A DNA stretch of 64,000 nucleotides from Phialocephala subalpina (Eukaryota > Ascomycota > Leotiomycetes > Helotiales > Mollisiaceae), in the NCBI GenBank assembly GCA_900073065.1, contig FJOG01000045.1, positions 81,116 through 145,115 of the forward strand, given 5' to 3'. Position numbers and translations under genes: made by a program. The notes under the pieces are model-generated. The model was not told the origin of the DNA. It saw nothing but the letters and a program-made list of their open reading frames with translations, and searched no databases. This document shows, piece by piece, positions 54,904 to 64,000 of this stretch. Every line of letters starts with the position of its first letter. The first letter of the stretch is position 1.

Positions 54904-55794
54904 CTATCTCTTCGCAATCCCACACTTCGCCAAACAACTATCGACACCCTTCGCAACATTGGCCGGAATCTTGCTGCGGAACATATCAATATCCCGTCCA
55001 TCAACCGCCGTCTCACCCCCAACACTCCCCTTCACAATCTCGTTCTCGAGCCCGAAGAATTCTTGCGCGATCTGCCCAACACCGGGATCTTCAGACGGGA
55101 AAGAAGCAACGAACACAGAGTCCGTGCAGTCCGGGTTGAACTCAGTATGAACTGCTCCCTGAGGAAAGACCGTCATTTCCCACTTGTTCAAAGTATGATT
55201 GAGGTGTCGTGCTCCGTTCTCAGCGGTGACAGAGGCGAATAATCGGCCTTCGATGACGAGATTGAGTTCTGCTGCGCGAGGATGAACATGCGGAGTATTA
55301 AATCCACAAGGACCCAAGAATCCGATCGCAACACTCCCACCCTGCGCGACGAGCGCGGGGAAGGTGGCATGGTCAGCACGGACGATCTTCCCGCCGAGAC
55401 CGGCAGTGACGCCTTGTGCGGATGTGGTTTTGCAGGGATCGGCGAAGTTAAAGACGAAGTCGTTGTCGGAGAGGAGGGCCATGCGCTCGACGGAATTGGG
55501 AGCAAGAGTGAGTTGTGCGAAGAGGGAGGGGTTGGGTGTTGTTGATGAGCAAGTTGTTGGTGGTGTGGAAGAGGAGGCTGGGAGGACTGCGGAGGAGGAG
55601 GACGAGGCGGCGTGGTTGGCGGGAGTGTAGGTCGCGGCTGGTGTGGTGCTGGTGAGGAGGGTGGTGCGGGAGGCGGTGATGGTCGAAGTTGCGAGTGTGG
55701 ATTTGATGGTTGTGTTTGATGCTCCGTATGGAGCTGCGATGGCAGATCCGGCCAAGAGGAGGGCCATTGAAAGGATGGAAGTTTGGGTATACAT
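54904..55794 (-). CDS. secreted germin/spherulin-like cupin protein
   Basis: The start MYTQTSILSMALLLAGSAIA at 55794 gives a signal peptide; an upstream in-frame ATG at 55926 would put it inside the protein. The product is 296 aa. A Ser/Thr/Ala-rich linker (about 25-75, TTPAATYTPANHAASSSSSA) precedes a single cupin barrel: SLFAQLTLAPNSVERMALLS, ADHATFPALVAQGGSVAIGF, the metal-binding motif NTPHVHPRAAELNLVIEG (two His and Glu) and the second motif KWEMTVFPQGAVHTEFNPDC with the last His. The conserved C-terminal block (AQEFFGLENEIV) is typical of Spherulin-1A/germin-like fungal proteins. Cys pairs (FADPC, GPCGF, DSCLAKCG) suit secretion. Likely extracellular; enzymatic activity (oxalate oxidase-like or structural) is not predictable. 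Confidence 0.9.
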   Translation of the reverse strand: MYTQTSILSMALLLAGSAIAAPYGASNTTIKSTLATSTITASRTTLLTSTTPAATYTPANHAASSSSSAVLPASSSTPPTTCSSTTPNPSLFAQLTLAPNSVERMALLSDNDFVFNFADPCKTTSAQGVTAGLGGKIVRADHATFPALVAQGGSVAIGFLGPCGFNTPHVHPRAAELNLVIEGRLFASVTAENGARHLNHTLNKWEMTVFPQGAVHTEFNPDCTDSVFVASFPSEDPGVGQIAQEFFGLENEIVKGSVGGETAVDGRDIDMFRSKIPANVAKGVDSCLAKCGIAKR

Positions 55795-58243
55795 TTTGGT
55801 GGTTGTTTGATGAAGCTTGAAGAAAAAGAGTTGACTGAAGGAAATGGAGATAGTGTGATAACAGAGTAGGAAATACAAAAGATTGTATCGATGGAACCAA
55901 TGAAATGACCTAGGAAAAAAATACAAAAGGAAAAGCTGAGTAGACTAGGAATGTTGTTGATGATGAGATGCTGAATGAAGTTTTAGGATGAAGATACTGC
56001 CTATCTTTATACACCTCATCTCAAAAGTTGAGAATGATGCCCAAATACGGAACGCAGTGTCAAAGTGTGGTGTCAACACCTTCAAGAACGCCACTTCGAC
56101 GAAATCGGAATGCCATTCGTCCCAGGAAGATCATCCCAAGTCTGAGGTTCAAAAACATCAGCCTGCGCCCCACCGCTGTCAGAAGAGACGATCTGCTTAC
56201 CTTGGCGTGAGCCTCAATCCCCACGAAGGTTAAAAAAACACTTCGCCACGATCCAAAGATATGGTTCAGCCATCTTCCCGAGCTCGCGTATGTGATTCGC
56301 AGGCCAAATGAAAAGGTAATAACACGTGCTCGCCAGAAGCAGCCACGATGCATGCCAAGTGTCTTTTGAACTTTGAGCTGCCAGTCAGCACCTTGGATAT
56401 CGACATGGCATAGCTTTGCACCCCACACTAGATTAATAATAGCTTATCTGGGAGAGATGCAGCATGCAACTTTCTAAATCGAAGCACCCTCGCCATCTTG
56501 GCAATGGGACTCTGTGATGACAACGAAGAGATGTTTCTCCACGATCTTCGAGGAAGAGGTATGGATTGACGGTGGACAACTCCACAGCACTATTTCGAGA
56601 GCTTCGAAAGCTTAGAGATATCATTTCTCCGCCTCCACCAGACCTTGTTGGTCAGCAACCCAATGAGCTTCATGCTAACCGAACGATCACTCTGAGATAA
56701 TCATACTTGCATGGCAGCAGATATAGGGCTGAGTTTCAACTTTCTGCCATGATTTCCTGGCACGTGTTTGCTGTAGTTCACCAAGGCAGCTCTTCAGCCT
56801 TACGCCAAGCAGAATCTCGACCAGCAGTCCACGCACACAATCATTCATGTTGATCATGTTCCCATCGCCTTGCGCGAGTCCACATCATCACCCAATCTGG
56901 CCCACTTGATTCCAGATAGTGGCCGATCCTCCCAGCTGGTATTGTAGTATGCCATTCGTGGTATTGGAGGTATTCTGTTCGGTGAATGCGGTTGCGACGC
57001 CGGAAGGAATGGATAGTAACATCGAGCTTTTGGCCGAAAGTTGAGCAGAAGCTCGATTGAGGAACTGTCCAGCTGAGCGTCGTTCGTGAGAAGGTAGATG
57101 AGAGACTAAGCAGAGGCTGTTCGAGCCCGGGAGGAGTCGTCGATGGGAAGTTTGTTGTCGTCGTCGCTGAAATTTGAAGGAGGTGTCGCAGAGAGTGAGC
57201 GCCTCAGGCTTCAGGGTAACCTTATTTAAGCCCAGGCAGCAAACGAACCCAACATCTCTTCATCAACATCTCCAGCTTTTTGTGTATTCATTCCTATACT
57301 CATTCTCACCAATTCAGATGTTCCCTACATCGTACCACATTCACAACACTCAGCGTCTCCATTCTCCAACAATGGCAGCCCCACGTCCGTTCAATCTACG
57401 TCCCGTAGTCTTCGTCACTGTCTTTCCCTTCCCCTTCGAATTCCTCTCCCTCTTCCCCTGCTCGATTTCTTCCAAGGCTTGTTCTAACTCCGCATATTGT
57501 CCTTGGGTTATAATATGGAGTCGGCGGACTGTATATTCCTTGGTGGTGTTGGCGTGAAGTCGTCTTGCGACTTTCGAGGAAGCAGCGAAGCACCCGCGGG
57601 CGTTCAATCGCCAGACTATTATTGCGAACTAGAGGCAGTATGTCTGCGCCATCGACTGCTCTGTCAGGATGGAGATTCATACCGCTGCTAGCTGGGTGCC
57701 TTCTTGCTTCGCTGCACAATGAACGCCATGTCTCTTCATCTCTTCCTACCCTCGCATGTGCGTTTGCATTCTCGAGAACTCAGTGTGAGATTTTCGTAAT
57801 TCATTAATTGTCTATGTAGGAAAGAAAGCAACGCCAAACCCATGGTTGAGTAGTCCTACAGCAAAGTGTGTTAGTATGATGGTATCTGACCGCTTGTCAA
57901 CTACCAAATGCTAGCCCATGTATGATGTATCGCTCCTCGCAACTTCCATAAGAGGCGGCGCTGAAATATGCGGCAGCAAGCTAACGTGAAAAGCAAAAGG
58001 GAATGCGAAACTTTTGAAAAGGGAAAAAGTAACGAGGTAATCCTTGCATCCCCCGCCCAGCGATATCTCCCTGCATAGCTTTCTCCGCTGACATTTATAG
58101 GCAACCCCGTAAGTTCGGAAATATTACGAAGCCGTGATGCAGGTAGGACATTGGAATCGCTACCTTTGTCACGTCATAAAACTATCTGTACGATGTTAAC
58201 AAGATGCCCTGACCGCAGGTATGATGGGCTCTCACTCCTCGTT
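55795..58243. other. large intergenic region, nothing firmly recognised
   Basis: About 2.45 kb. The strongest candidate is an 85-codon minus-strand frame (57350-57607) with a charged helical stretch (AELEQALEEIEQGKRERNSK) but no homology I recognise. It may be chance. The cupin promoter lies at the left end. Confidence 0.35.
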
Positions 58244-59262
58244 TTAGACGCCTATGCTCGCCAGGTATGAAGCTTTCTTCGCCGCCTTCTTCTCCTTCAT
58301 CTTCTTGTTCTTGCGTCGCTTCTCAAAGGCCTCTGACTCTCGATCGATCTCCTCGTAAGGATCCTCAGGTGCTTCCGGAAAGACGATGTTCTCTGCCTCG
58401 ATTGCTTGTTCTTCGAATCTCCACTTGATAACTGGGAGCTTTTGTTGCGGGTGGCTCTTCCTCAACTGCTCGAGCTGGTTGATTCCGTGTTGCTGGCAGC
58501 TACGAACGTGAGCCAAGCCAAGGTTTTTTGCTCCAAATGTCAACGGATCGAGCTGTCCGTCGATCTCTGGATCTAACATGACCTTCGGGTAATGTGTGAC
58601 AGCCATCTTGTTGACTGGAAGCAACAAAGTCAATGTCTCGAGCATGGGAAGCTTGGCGCTCAAGCGCTTGAAATATGTTCGATCCAACGTGCTCCACTCA
58701 TATCTAACTGCCAAGTGCTTCAATCTTTGGGCAACGCTGACTTTTCCGATGTCTTCACGCTGCAGTACCCAGAAAGTATCAATCTCAGTCGACATGTAGA
58801 ACCCTCTGTTGTTGTTTCGAGTTCGACCTCCCGACGTATGAAGTGTATAGACAGGGTGATCTGGTTGTCGGCTTTGCAGTGTCTTTTTATCATTGGAATC
58901 AGCGGCCAGGAACTCTTGACGCGACTCTTGACAAACTTGTAAGATGGCAGGAACAGGACGGATGTAGTGCAGACGACGTTTAATGTTGGTGCTGCTAACT
59001 TGTACCGCCCATGCCGGCTCAAGAGTTGCGAAGCCCCAAATGATGATACGGAGTTCGATGGGGAGTTTGGGGAATAAGTTGAACTCGGTGAGTTGTCCGC
59101 GGCCCTGTGGTTCCTCCATGGCTGAGGTTACGTCTGTGTTGGCATCAGCATGTCAGTTCACAGAGTCCAGCTTGACTTACCAATGTCCTTCTTTACATCG
59201 GCGGCAGGCGCTGATCCGTCCGCAGTGACCATCGCACTGGCGTTCTTTATCGTGGAGGCCAT
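58244..59262 (-). CDS. 2EXR-domain protein
   Basis: Two exons (59262-59181 and 59133-58244) with a 47 nt intron give about 323 aa: MASTIKNASAMVTADGSAPA, then SAMEEPQGRGQLTEFNLFPK. The 2EXR signature follows: LFPKLPIELRIIIWGFATLE, PAILQVCQESRQEFL, and RGFYMSTEIDTFWVLQ. The C-terminus is basic and helical (EKRRKNKKMKEKKAAKKAS), possibly a nuclear signal. 2EXR proteins are abundant in Leotiomycetes and other Pezizomycotina, and their function is unknown. A decayed copy lies immediately upstream on the same strand (60314-61255). Confidence 0.88.
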
Positions 59263-60313
59263 GGTTGCGTATTGGTGAAAGCCTTTTGCGTATTACGCAA
59301 AGAAACAACGTCCTGGAAGGTATGATAGACACTGTAAGGTTGAGGTCGAAGCGTAGCCTGGTCTGTATGCTCGAGGATAGCAAGACAAAGCCTATGACGA
59401 GAAAGCGCTTTAGGATTTCGAAAAGTGTCTTTCGCTACTGAAAGCTCGAGGCTCCTTGGGCGTTGCTGTATTCGTGCTTTGAGTTGTTTTTTCGAGATCT
59501 AAGAAGCAGTTGAGGTCGAAGAACTACCTAGTGGATTGGAGCTAATTTTCGGTTAAGGTTAGCGTCAACCTCGAGGGAAAGAGCGACCTCACACATTCCA
59601 TTCTCAAGGTGAATTTGACTTTGAAACCAATGCATACCTAGGTAGGGACCTCTCCTCAACGGTTCGGCTACAGGCTGCTGTCGCTTTCAAATGGAGAGTG
59701 TGCTCCTCGGGTTCCCCATGTCAAAATCGATAAACAATCGGTCACATGGTTCGACGCCACCGCTCAGAGCTCACCCTCAGCACATTAAGCCCCTGAATTA
59801 TGATAACTTCTTCGCTGCTCAGGATCAATCCGAATCTATTGTTACTGGTCTGTACAAGAATTTAAGTGGTATGTTTACTCGCATTTTCTGTGTTGGCTAC
59901 CTCTCTAATTGCCGCGATGCGTTTATACATCCGATATCCCCCATCCCCATCCGGCATCAGCCTGAGGATCTGAGGACCATGGATCCCCACCTTACGCATC
60001 AAGACTCCACCGAATAGCTTAGATGAAGTAACCTCACAGATACTGCGGAAATCAGACGACTGCGAAAAGAAATATTGAAGGTACAAATCCCTCAAATGCC
60101 AAATGGCATTGATGCTGCTCTCAAGCACCATTCTCCGTCACCCAACATTTCTTGGACATTATGTGCCCACTTTCCCCCAACAGAGTAACTCTCTGGTTGA
60201 TATTATATGGCCGTACTGCTTCTAATGCCTTTACTAAGCCGTGTGATTACGAATGGTTAACCCTTTCTGCTAACCCCTTAGCTAAAATAGGTACTCCTAA
60301 AAGTATTTCACTT
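59263..60313. other. spacer between 2EXR gene and its decayed copy
   Basis: About 1.05 kb with the promoter of the intact 2EXR gene. The plus-strand frame at 59691-60017 and the minus-strand frame at 59862-60131 carry no recognisable motif. Confidence 0.35.
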
Positions 60314-61255
60314 TCAGTCCGTCTCTTCCGCTTCGTCCTTTCTCTGGGTGAGCTGCTCCGGCTCTTTGGGAATAGCAATGTTCTGTGTTTCGATTACTTG
60401 GTCTTCGAATCTCTACTTGATGGCTGGGAACGTCAGGTTTTGGTAGTCGCGATATCTGACCTTCAACTTGTTGAAGATCTTGATAGTCTCGTGCTGTATT
60501 CCGACAAGGTAATCGGCTGGCCAAGGTGTCCCCCAATGTAACACCTCGGGATTCAATGCCCCATCGATCTCGAGCTAATAGGAGTATTGATCTTGAGAGT
60601 ACGGAGCAATCATGGTCTTTGGCACAAAGAAAGTCAATGTCTCGAGTGCGGGCAGCATACTACTCCGCTCCGGGAAGTCCAACTGAATGAAACACTGAAA
60701 TTTAACTGCCAAGCGCTTCAAAGTCGGTGCAATACTGAGCTTCATCATTCTGGTCTATCTATTATTCGACAACGCTACTCCTGCTTCCGATCTGTCATGG
60801 TCAAGATCCTGCTTGCCCCAGAACGTATCGATATCGGTCGACATGTAGAACCCTCTGCTGCCGACTCCCTCGGTGGAATTATAATGGTAATCGAAGTGAA
60901 GCTTGTACACAGAATGTGCTCGTCGTCGACATTCAAGGGACGTGTCGTTGGGGTCCTCAGTTTCAATGCATTCCCCGCGCGACTCTCGACAAGCATGCAA
61001 AGGAGGGGGAACGGGGTGGAAGTAATAGAAGTTTCCACCAAACAAGCGACTCTCACGTTGTATAACGAATGCAGGTTTAGGAGCAGCCAAAGCCCGGATG
61101 CAGAGACGGATCTCAATAAATAATTTCGGGAAGAGGGTGAATTTGCGCGCGTTCACTTTTCTTACCTGTGTCGTCATTAATGCTTGTCCTCGTAGAGCCC
61201 CTGCGCGCTCAAACAACTCCCCACTTTTCTTCTTTAGAACAATGGCAGGTAGCAT
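60314..61255 (-). pseudogene. 2EXR-domain pseudogene, paralogue of the neighbouring gene, three in-frame TAG stops
   Basis: One continuous frame aligns with the intact neighbour: KFTLFPKLFIEIRLCIRALA, HACRESRGECI, RGFYMSTDIDTFWGKQD, LPALETLTFFVPKTM, LEIDGALNPE, and RFEDQVIETQNIAIPKEPEQ. No frameshift is needed over about 940 bp. TAG stops at 60755-60757, 60575-60577 and 60413-60415 interrupt it. At the last site the neighbour has Trp (VIKWRFEEQ against AIK-stop-RFEDQ), a TGG to TAG change. The pattern (only transitions to TAG, no indels) suits RIP of a duplicated copy followed by drift. The coding remnant ends at a TGA at 60314-60316. Confidence 0.85.
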
Positions 61256-61795
61256 AACAGAGGGTATCAGAGGTGCGTTCGGATCATGACTCGGCAAAGA
61301 CGACCTCGAAGTCACGTTTGCGCGCGAGAAGTGGTTGTGTTTTGGCGGGTGAAGACGATAGCAAGGGCTCCTACAATTGTCAATTGGCAAAGTCTCGAAG
61401 TTTTTAGTAGTTTGATATCTCTGGTACTTTCTTTTGGCGTTGATAGTTATATGGTTTATATGATATCAATTGCTGATCACATGTAATAGTATTATATTCT
61501 CTCCTTTTATATATAGAATAATTTAAAAGTAATCTTATAAACTTTTATATTTTTCTTTTTCTTTTTAATTAGATTTTTGGGTTTAATAATCAATTCTTTA
61601 TTTATAAACTAATATTTTATAATTATAATTATTTTTAAAAATTTAAAAAAGTTAAATAATTATTATATTTATTTTATTTTATATAAAATTCTAAATATCG
61701 AAAATATAATTTTATTTCTTTAATTTTATTAATTATTAATAATTATTTAAATAATATTATTATTAATAATTATTTAAATAATAATATTATTTGTT
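61256..61795. other. flank and AT-rich block
   Basis: From about 61480 the sequence becomes almost pure A/T, with runs of TAATTATTTAAATAATATT-like words repeated (for example near 61740-61790). This looks like RIP-degraded transposon DNA. No gene is seen. Confidence 0.5.
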
Positions 61796-61984
61796 GGTAT
61801 CACCAGGGATACCTAGTCACATGTGAGTAGGTCAGAAACGTAATACAATAAGACTGTGCTATTGTATTCCGTTGAGTTGTAGATGATCAGAAGTAAGAGC
61901 GCAAAGTTGGAGAGTTATATCCTCCAACTTTGCGCGTTCCCACGCTAGTCCTAGTGCAGCCTAGCGTCGCACGTGATCACGTGC
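61796..61984. repeat. array of six consecutive inverted repeats in an AT-rich block
   Basis: GGTATC/GATACC (61796-61813), TCACATGTGA (61817-61826), AATACAATA/TATTGTATT (61842-61868), GCGCAAAGTTGGAG/CTCCAACTTTGCGC (61899-61935, 14 bp arms, 9 nt loop), ACGCTAG/CTAGCGT (61942-61967) and GCACGTGATCACGTGC (61969-61984). All arms are perfect. The island has ordinary base composition, while both flanks are extremely AT-rich. TGTTGG at its left edge recalls LTR ends, so a solo-LTR remnant is possible, but no matching right end was found. Confidence 0.7.
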
Positions 61985-62230
61985 TTACTCTTATACCCAC
62001 ATTATTAATAATTGGATTTATATAAAAGAAAAAACTCCTGATAAATTTAAAACTTTTTATTTTCATTATATTATTTATTAAATAATATTTTATTATTATT
62101 AAACTTTAAATAATAATAATTATTTATATTAAATATTTATTAAATAAATAAAATAAAAATAAAAATTTCAAATAATTATAATTAAAATCAATAAAGAATA
62201 ATAAGAATTGATTATTATATATATTAGAGG
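61985..62230. other. AT-rich block
   Basis: Continuation of the near-pure A/T sequence on the other side of the hairpin island (repeated TTAAATAATAATAATTATTT-type words). Probably RIP-degraded repeat DNA. Confidence 0.5.
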
Positions 62231-63836
62231 GCGCTGTCACGTGCGTTCGCCCCTTAGCTCGGCGCTACCCGGCCTCAAGAAGCCGAGCAGCCGCTCAGCT
62301 TCTCTTCTTCTTCTCTAAGTTTCAGCGAATTCACTCATTACCCTTGCTCCCTGATCCGAGCCCTTCTTGGTGACCGTTACAATATAAGCGTTTAAAATGG
62401 ATATTTTTATTAGTATTCCTTTAGAAATAAAATCTTCTTATATTATAAGCTTGGTAAGATCATCAGTCTCACAGATATTACCAGAAGGCAAGAGAGAGTA
62501 GTAAGGAGGATGGCAGATTAATGGAAGCTCTTCAGAGCATAGCGAAAGGGTATCGTACTGAGAGGAAGGAGAGCCCAGAGTCTGACTTGAAGGACCAGAT
62601 CCAGGAGTTCGGTCCGTCGAGCTTATGCCGCTGATTAATGGCAGGGAGCCAGCCTGTAACACCGATACCGAATTGTCCAAGGAAATCATGGATAAGGAGA
62701 CTTGTCACAGATCTGGTGTGACTGAGCAGTTCAGCGCAGGGGCCTTGTTTTAAGTCTAGGGGCCTGAGGCACCCACATTGTATATAGCATTGCTGGCCCC
62801 ACTCTCTCTTCTCTCCTCACCTTAGATTCTAAGAGATACGCAATATCAATCACTATTCTTCACCTACCAGTCTGGCGTAGTGGTCTTGAGCTATCACAAG
62901 ACTAGAAAAGAAACCATTAGTAGCATATTAATAAAAGTGGTGAGATAATGAAGTCATGAATGGGGTGGATAAACATATGCCGAGCCATCTGCTGATGCTT
63001 ACTTGTCCACTCCTTGAGCATCTATGGCAGCCTGCATGCCGTCCAGCCGTATATCATATCCAACTTCAGGCTGCTCGCGGGTTTCGACTGCTGGCACTTC
63101 GCGTCTGGGCCTGTTGTGTCGATGGTCCTTCACACGGGAGGATACTTGCATATTCGCGACCCCATTCCAAAAACACGTATGATGGTTTCGTTTATAAACA
63201 TCACGATACTTTTCGCTATGGTAACAGTATCCCTTTATTCCCAGAAACTCCTTGCATGGCCATTATTCATCCATAAAATCATAAACTCATAACTCATGCG
63301 CCATCACAGCCAATGGAGGCGCAGATGTCCTCCATTATGCCTGCTGCTCCAAGGTATCTGCCCGCGAAGTTCGAAGGTCGTGAGGAATAGGAAGGAATTC
63401 GAAATATATGCGAAATATGAGAACCACTGGTACACGAAATCGCGAGTACCTAAACCAAAGAATCGTGGAGAAAAGTCGAATGAGCGTCGTTGGTCTTCGG
63501 CACGGACATGAGTTTCGGCAATGGTGAAGCACCATTATTCGGACTCGCCGTGCTTGCTGTTGCTACAATCGTCGCGGGAGTTATGGGAAAGGTAAACGAA
63601 AGTCCTAAGACGTTGTCGCAAAAAAGATAGTTGTCTGATCTCGGGTGTATGTTAGTCCCTGCCCAAGTAAAGAAAGTCCTAGAGGATGAGTTAAAGAAGT
63701 TTAAACTGACGAACCTTACGAGTCTTCTCTTCATCTACATGTCCTTTACCAAGTTTCTAGCTCGTGCAGCCGGAAGTCCTGCTGGTTTCCAATCGCGACA
63801 GCGTCTGGAGTACACAAGTTGGACGTGCTCGACATT
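62231..63836. other. subterminal region, possible degenerate repeat DNA
   Basis: Base composition returns abruptly to normal at about 62230. Short frames exist (62438-62689 minus, 62956-63276 plus, 63450-63734 minus) without motifs. A stretch at 63310-63345 reads like an ankyrin fragment (NGGADVLHYACC), which is too short to call. No intact gene is seen. Confidence 0.35.
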
Positions 63837-63881
63837 GACGACAGCGACGACAGAGACGACAGAGACGACAGCGACGACGAA
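63837..63881 (+). repeat. short tandem repeat, GACGACAGC/GACGACAGA units
   Basis: About five 9 bp units (GACGACAGCGACGACAGAGA and so on), coding for Thr/Glu or Asp/Ser repeats depending on the frame. It is a microsatellite-like array; whether it lies in a gene cannot be seen. Confidence 0.6.
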
Positions 63882-64000
63882 GTGCTCTGCCTGCCGAAGG
63901 AGAATTGTGTGAATTGCGTAGTAGCAGTCCTCTCGCTCCCCCACTCAGCTACAATCGCCTCAGGTTCAGGGTGCGCTCGCTGTTGCGCTGATATGTACTC

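Noticed and set aside
57350..57607. 85-codon minus-strand frame with charged helix
   Set aside because: Could be real but nothing besides a short helical stretch supports it; kept only as a remark in the intergenic entry.
62438..62689. Possible retroelement gag-like frame
   Set aside because: No zinc knuckle, protease or polymerase motif nearby and no paired LTRs; too weak to call.
62873..62910. tRNA-like D-arm sequence (GGCGTAGTGGTCTTGAGC)
   Set aside because: No acceptor stem, anticodon arm or TTCAA arm at the right distances.
63303..63345. Ankyrin-like fragment
   Set aside because: Only one partial repeat of about 14 residues; could be chance.
1..64000. CRISPR arrays, operons, ribosome-binding sites, riboswitches
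   Set aside because: This is eukaryotic nuclear DNA; no regularly spaced repeats of CRISPR type and no other bacterial-type signal were seen.

Overview
This window is nuclear DNA of a filamentous ascomycete (Pezizomycotina). The genes carry many 46-150 nt GT-AG introns with CTAAC/CTGAC-like branch sites. Fungus-specific families are abundant: HET, 2EXR, Zn2Cys6, ChAPs, a CE1 esterase with a CBM1 module, and a Spherulin/germin-type cupin. Very AT-rich blocks and nonsense changes of the TGG-to-TAG and CAG-to-TAG type point to repeat-induced point mutation (RIP) now or in the past. A Leotiomycetes-like fungus would fit, but that is only a guess.

Layout. 0.2-13.0 kb is an allorecognition-type block. 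It holds a HET gene (minus), a HET/NB-ARC/TPR NLR-like gene (plus) with a decayed TPR tail, a second HET gene (minus), and a HET pseudogene cut off at its 5' end and riddled with stops (plus). A MITE-like element sits upstream of the NLR, and copies of a short dispersed repeat lie beside these genes. 13.8-27.7 kb is a conserved core: a small tetraspan protein, a ChAPs (exomer) subunit, an unrecognised blade-repeat protein, the HIR-complex subunit Hir3, and a secreted carbohydrate esterase. 29.5-34.3 kb is a head-to-head pair of related F-box genes, followed by a P450 pseudogene. 36.1-40.0 kb is a second STAND receptor (NACHT_N, NACHT, ankyrin). 40.4-47.3 kb holds a GPI-anchor-like secreted protein, a third, short F-box-like gene, a single-pass cell-surface protein and a BTB protein. 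48.0-51.8 kb is a divergent pair: a TauD/TfdA dioxygenase and a Zn2Cys6 regulator. 52.4-55.8 kb holds a J-domain protein and a secreted cupin. 58.2-61.3 kb holds an intact 2EXR gene and a decayed copy. 61.4-64.0 kb is repeat-type DNA with an AT-rich block that contains an island of six consecutive inverted repeats.

The genes most likely to act together are the dioxygenase and its neighbouring regulator, which share a 350 bp promoter, and, more speculatively, the HET/NLR genes as self/non-self recognition loci. Exon models were built by hand from splice consensus and reading-phase agreement; coordinates given are whole gene spans. Several otherwise good models need a single extra base in a homopolymer run, so base-level errors in this assembly should be kept in mind.
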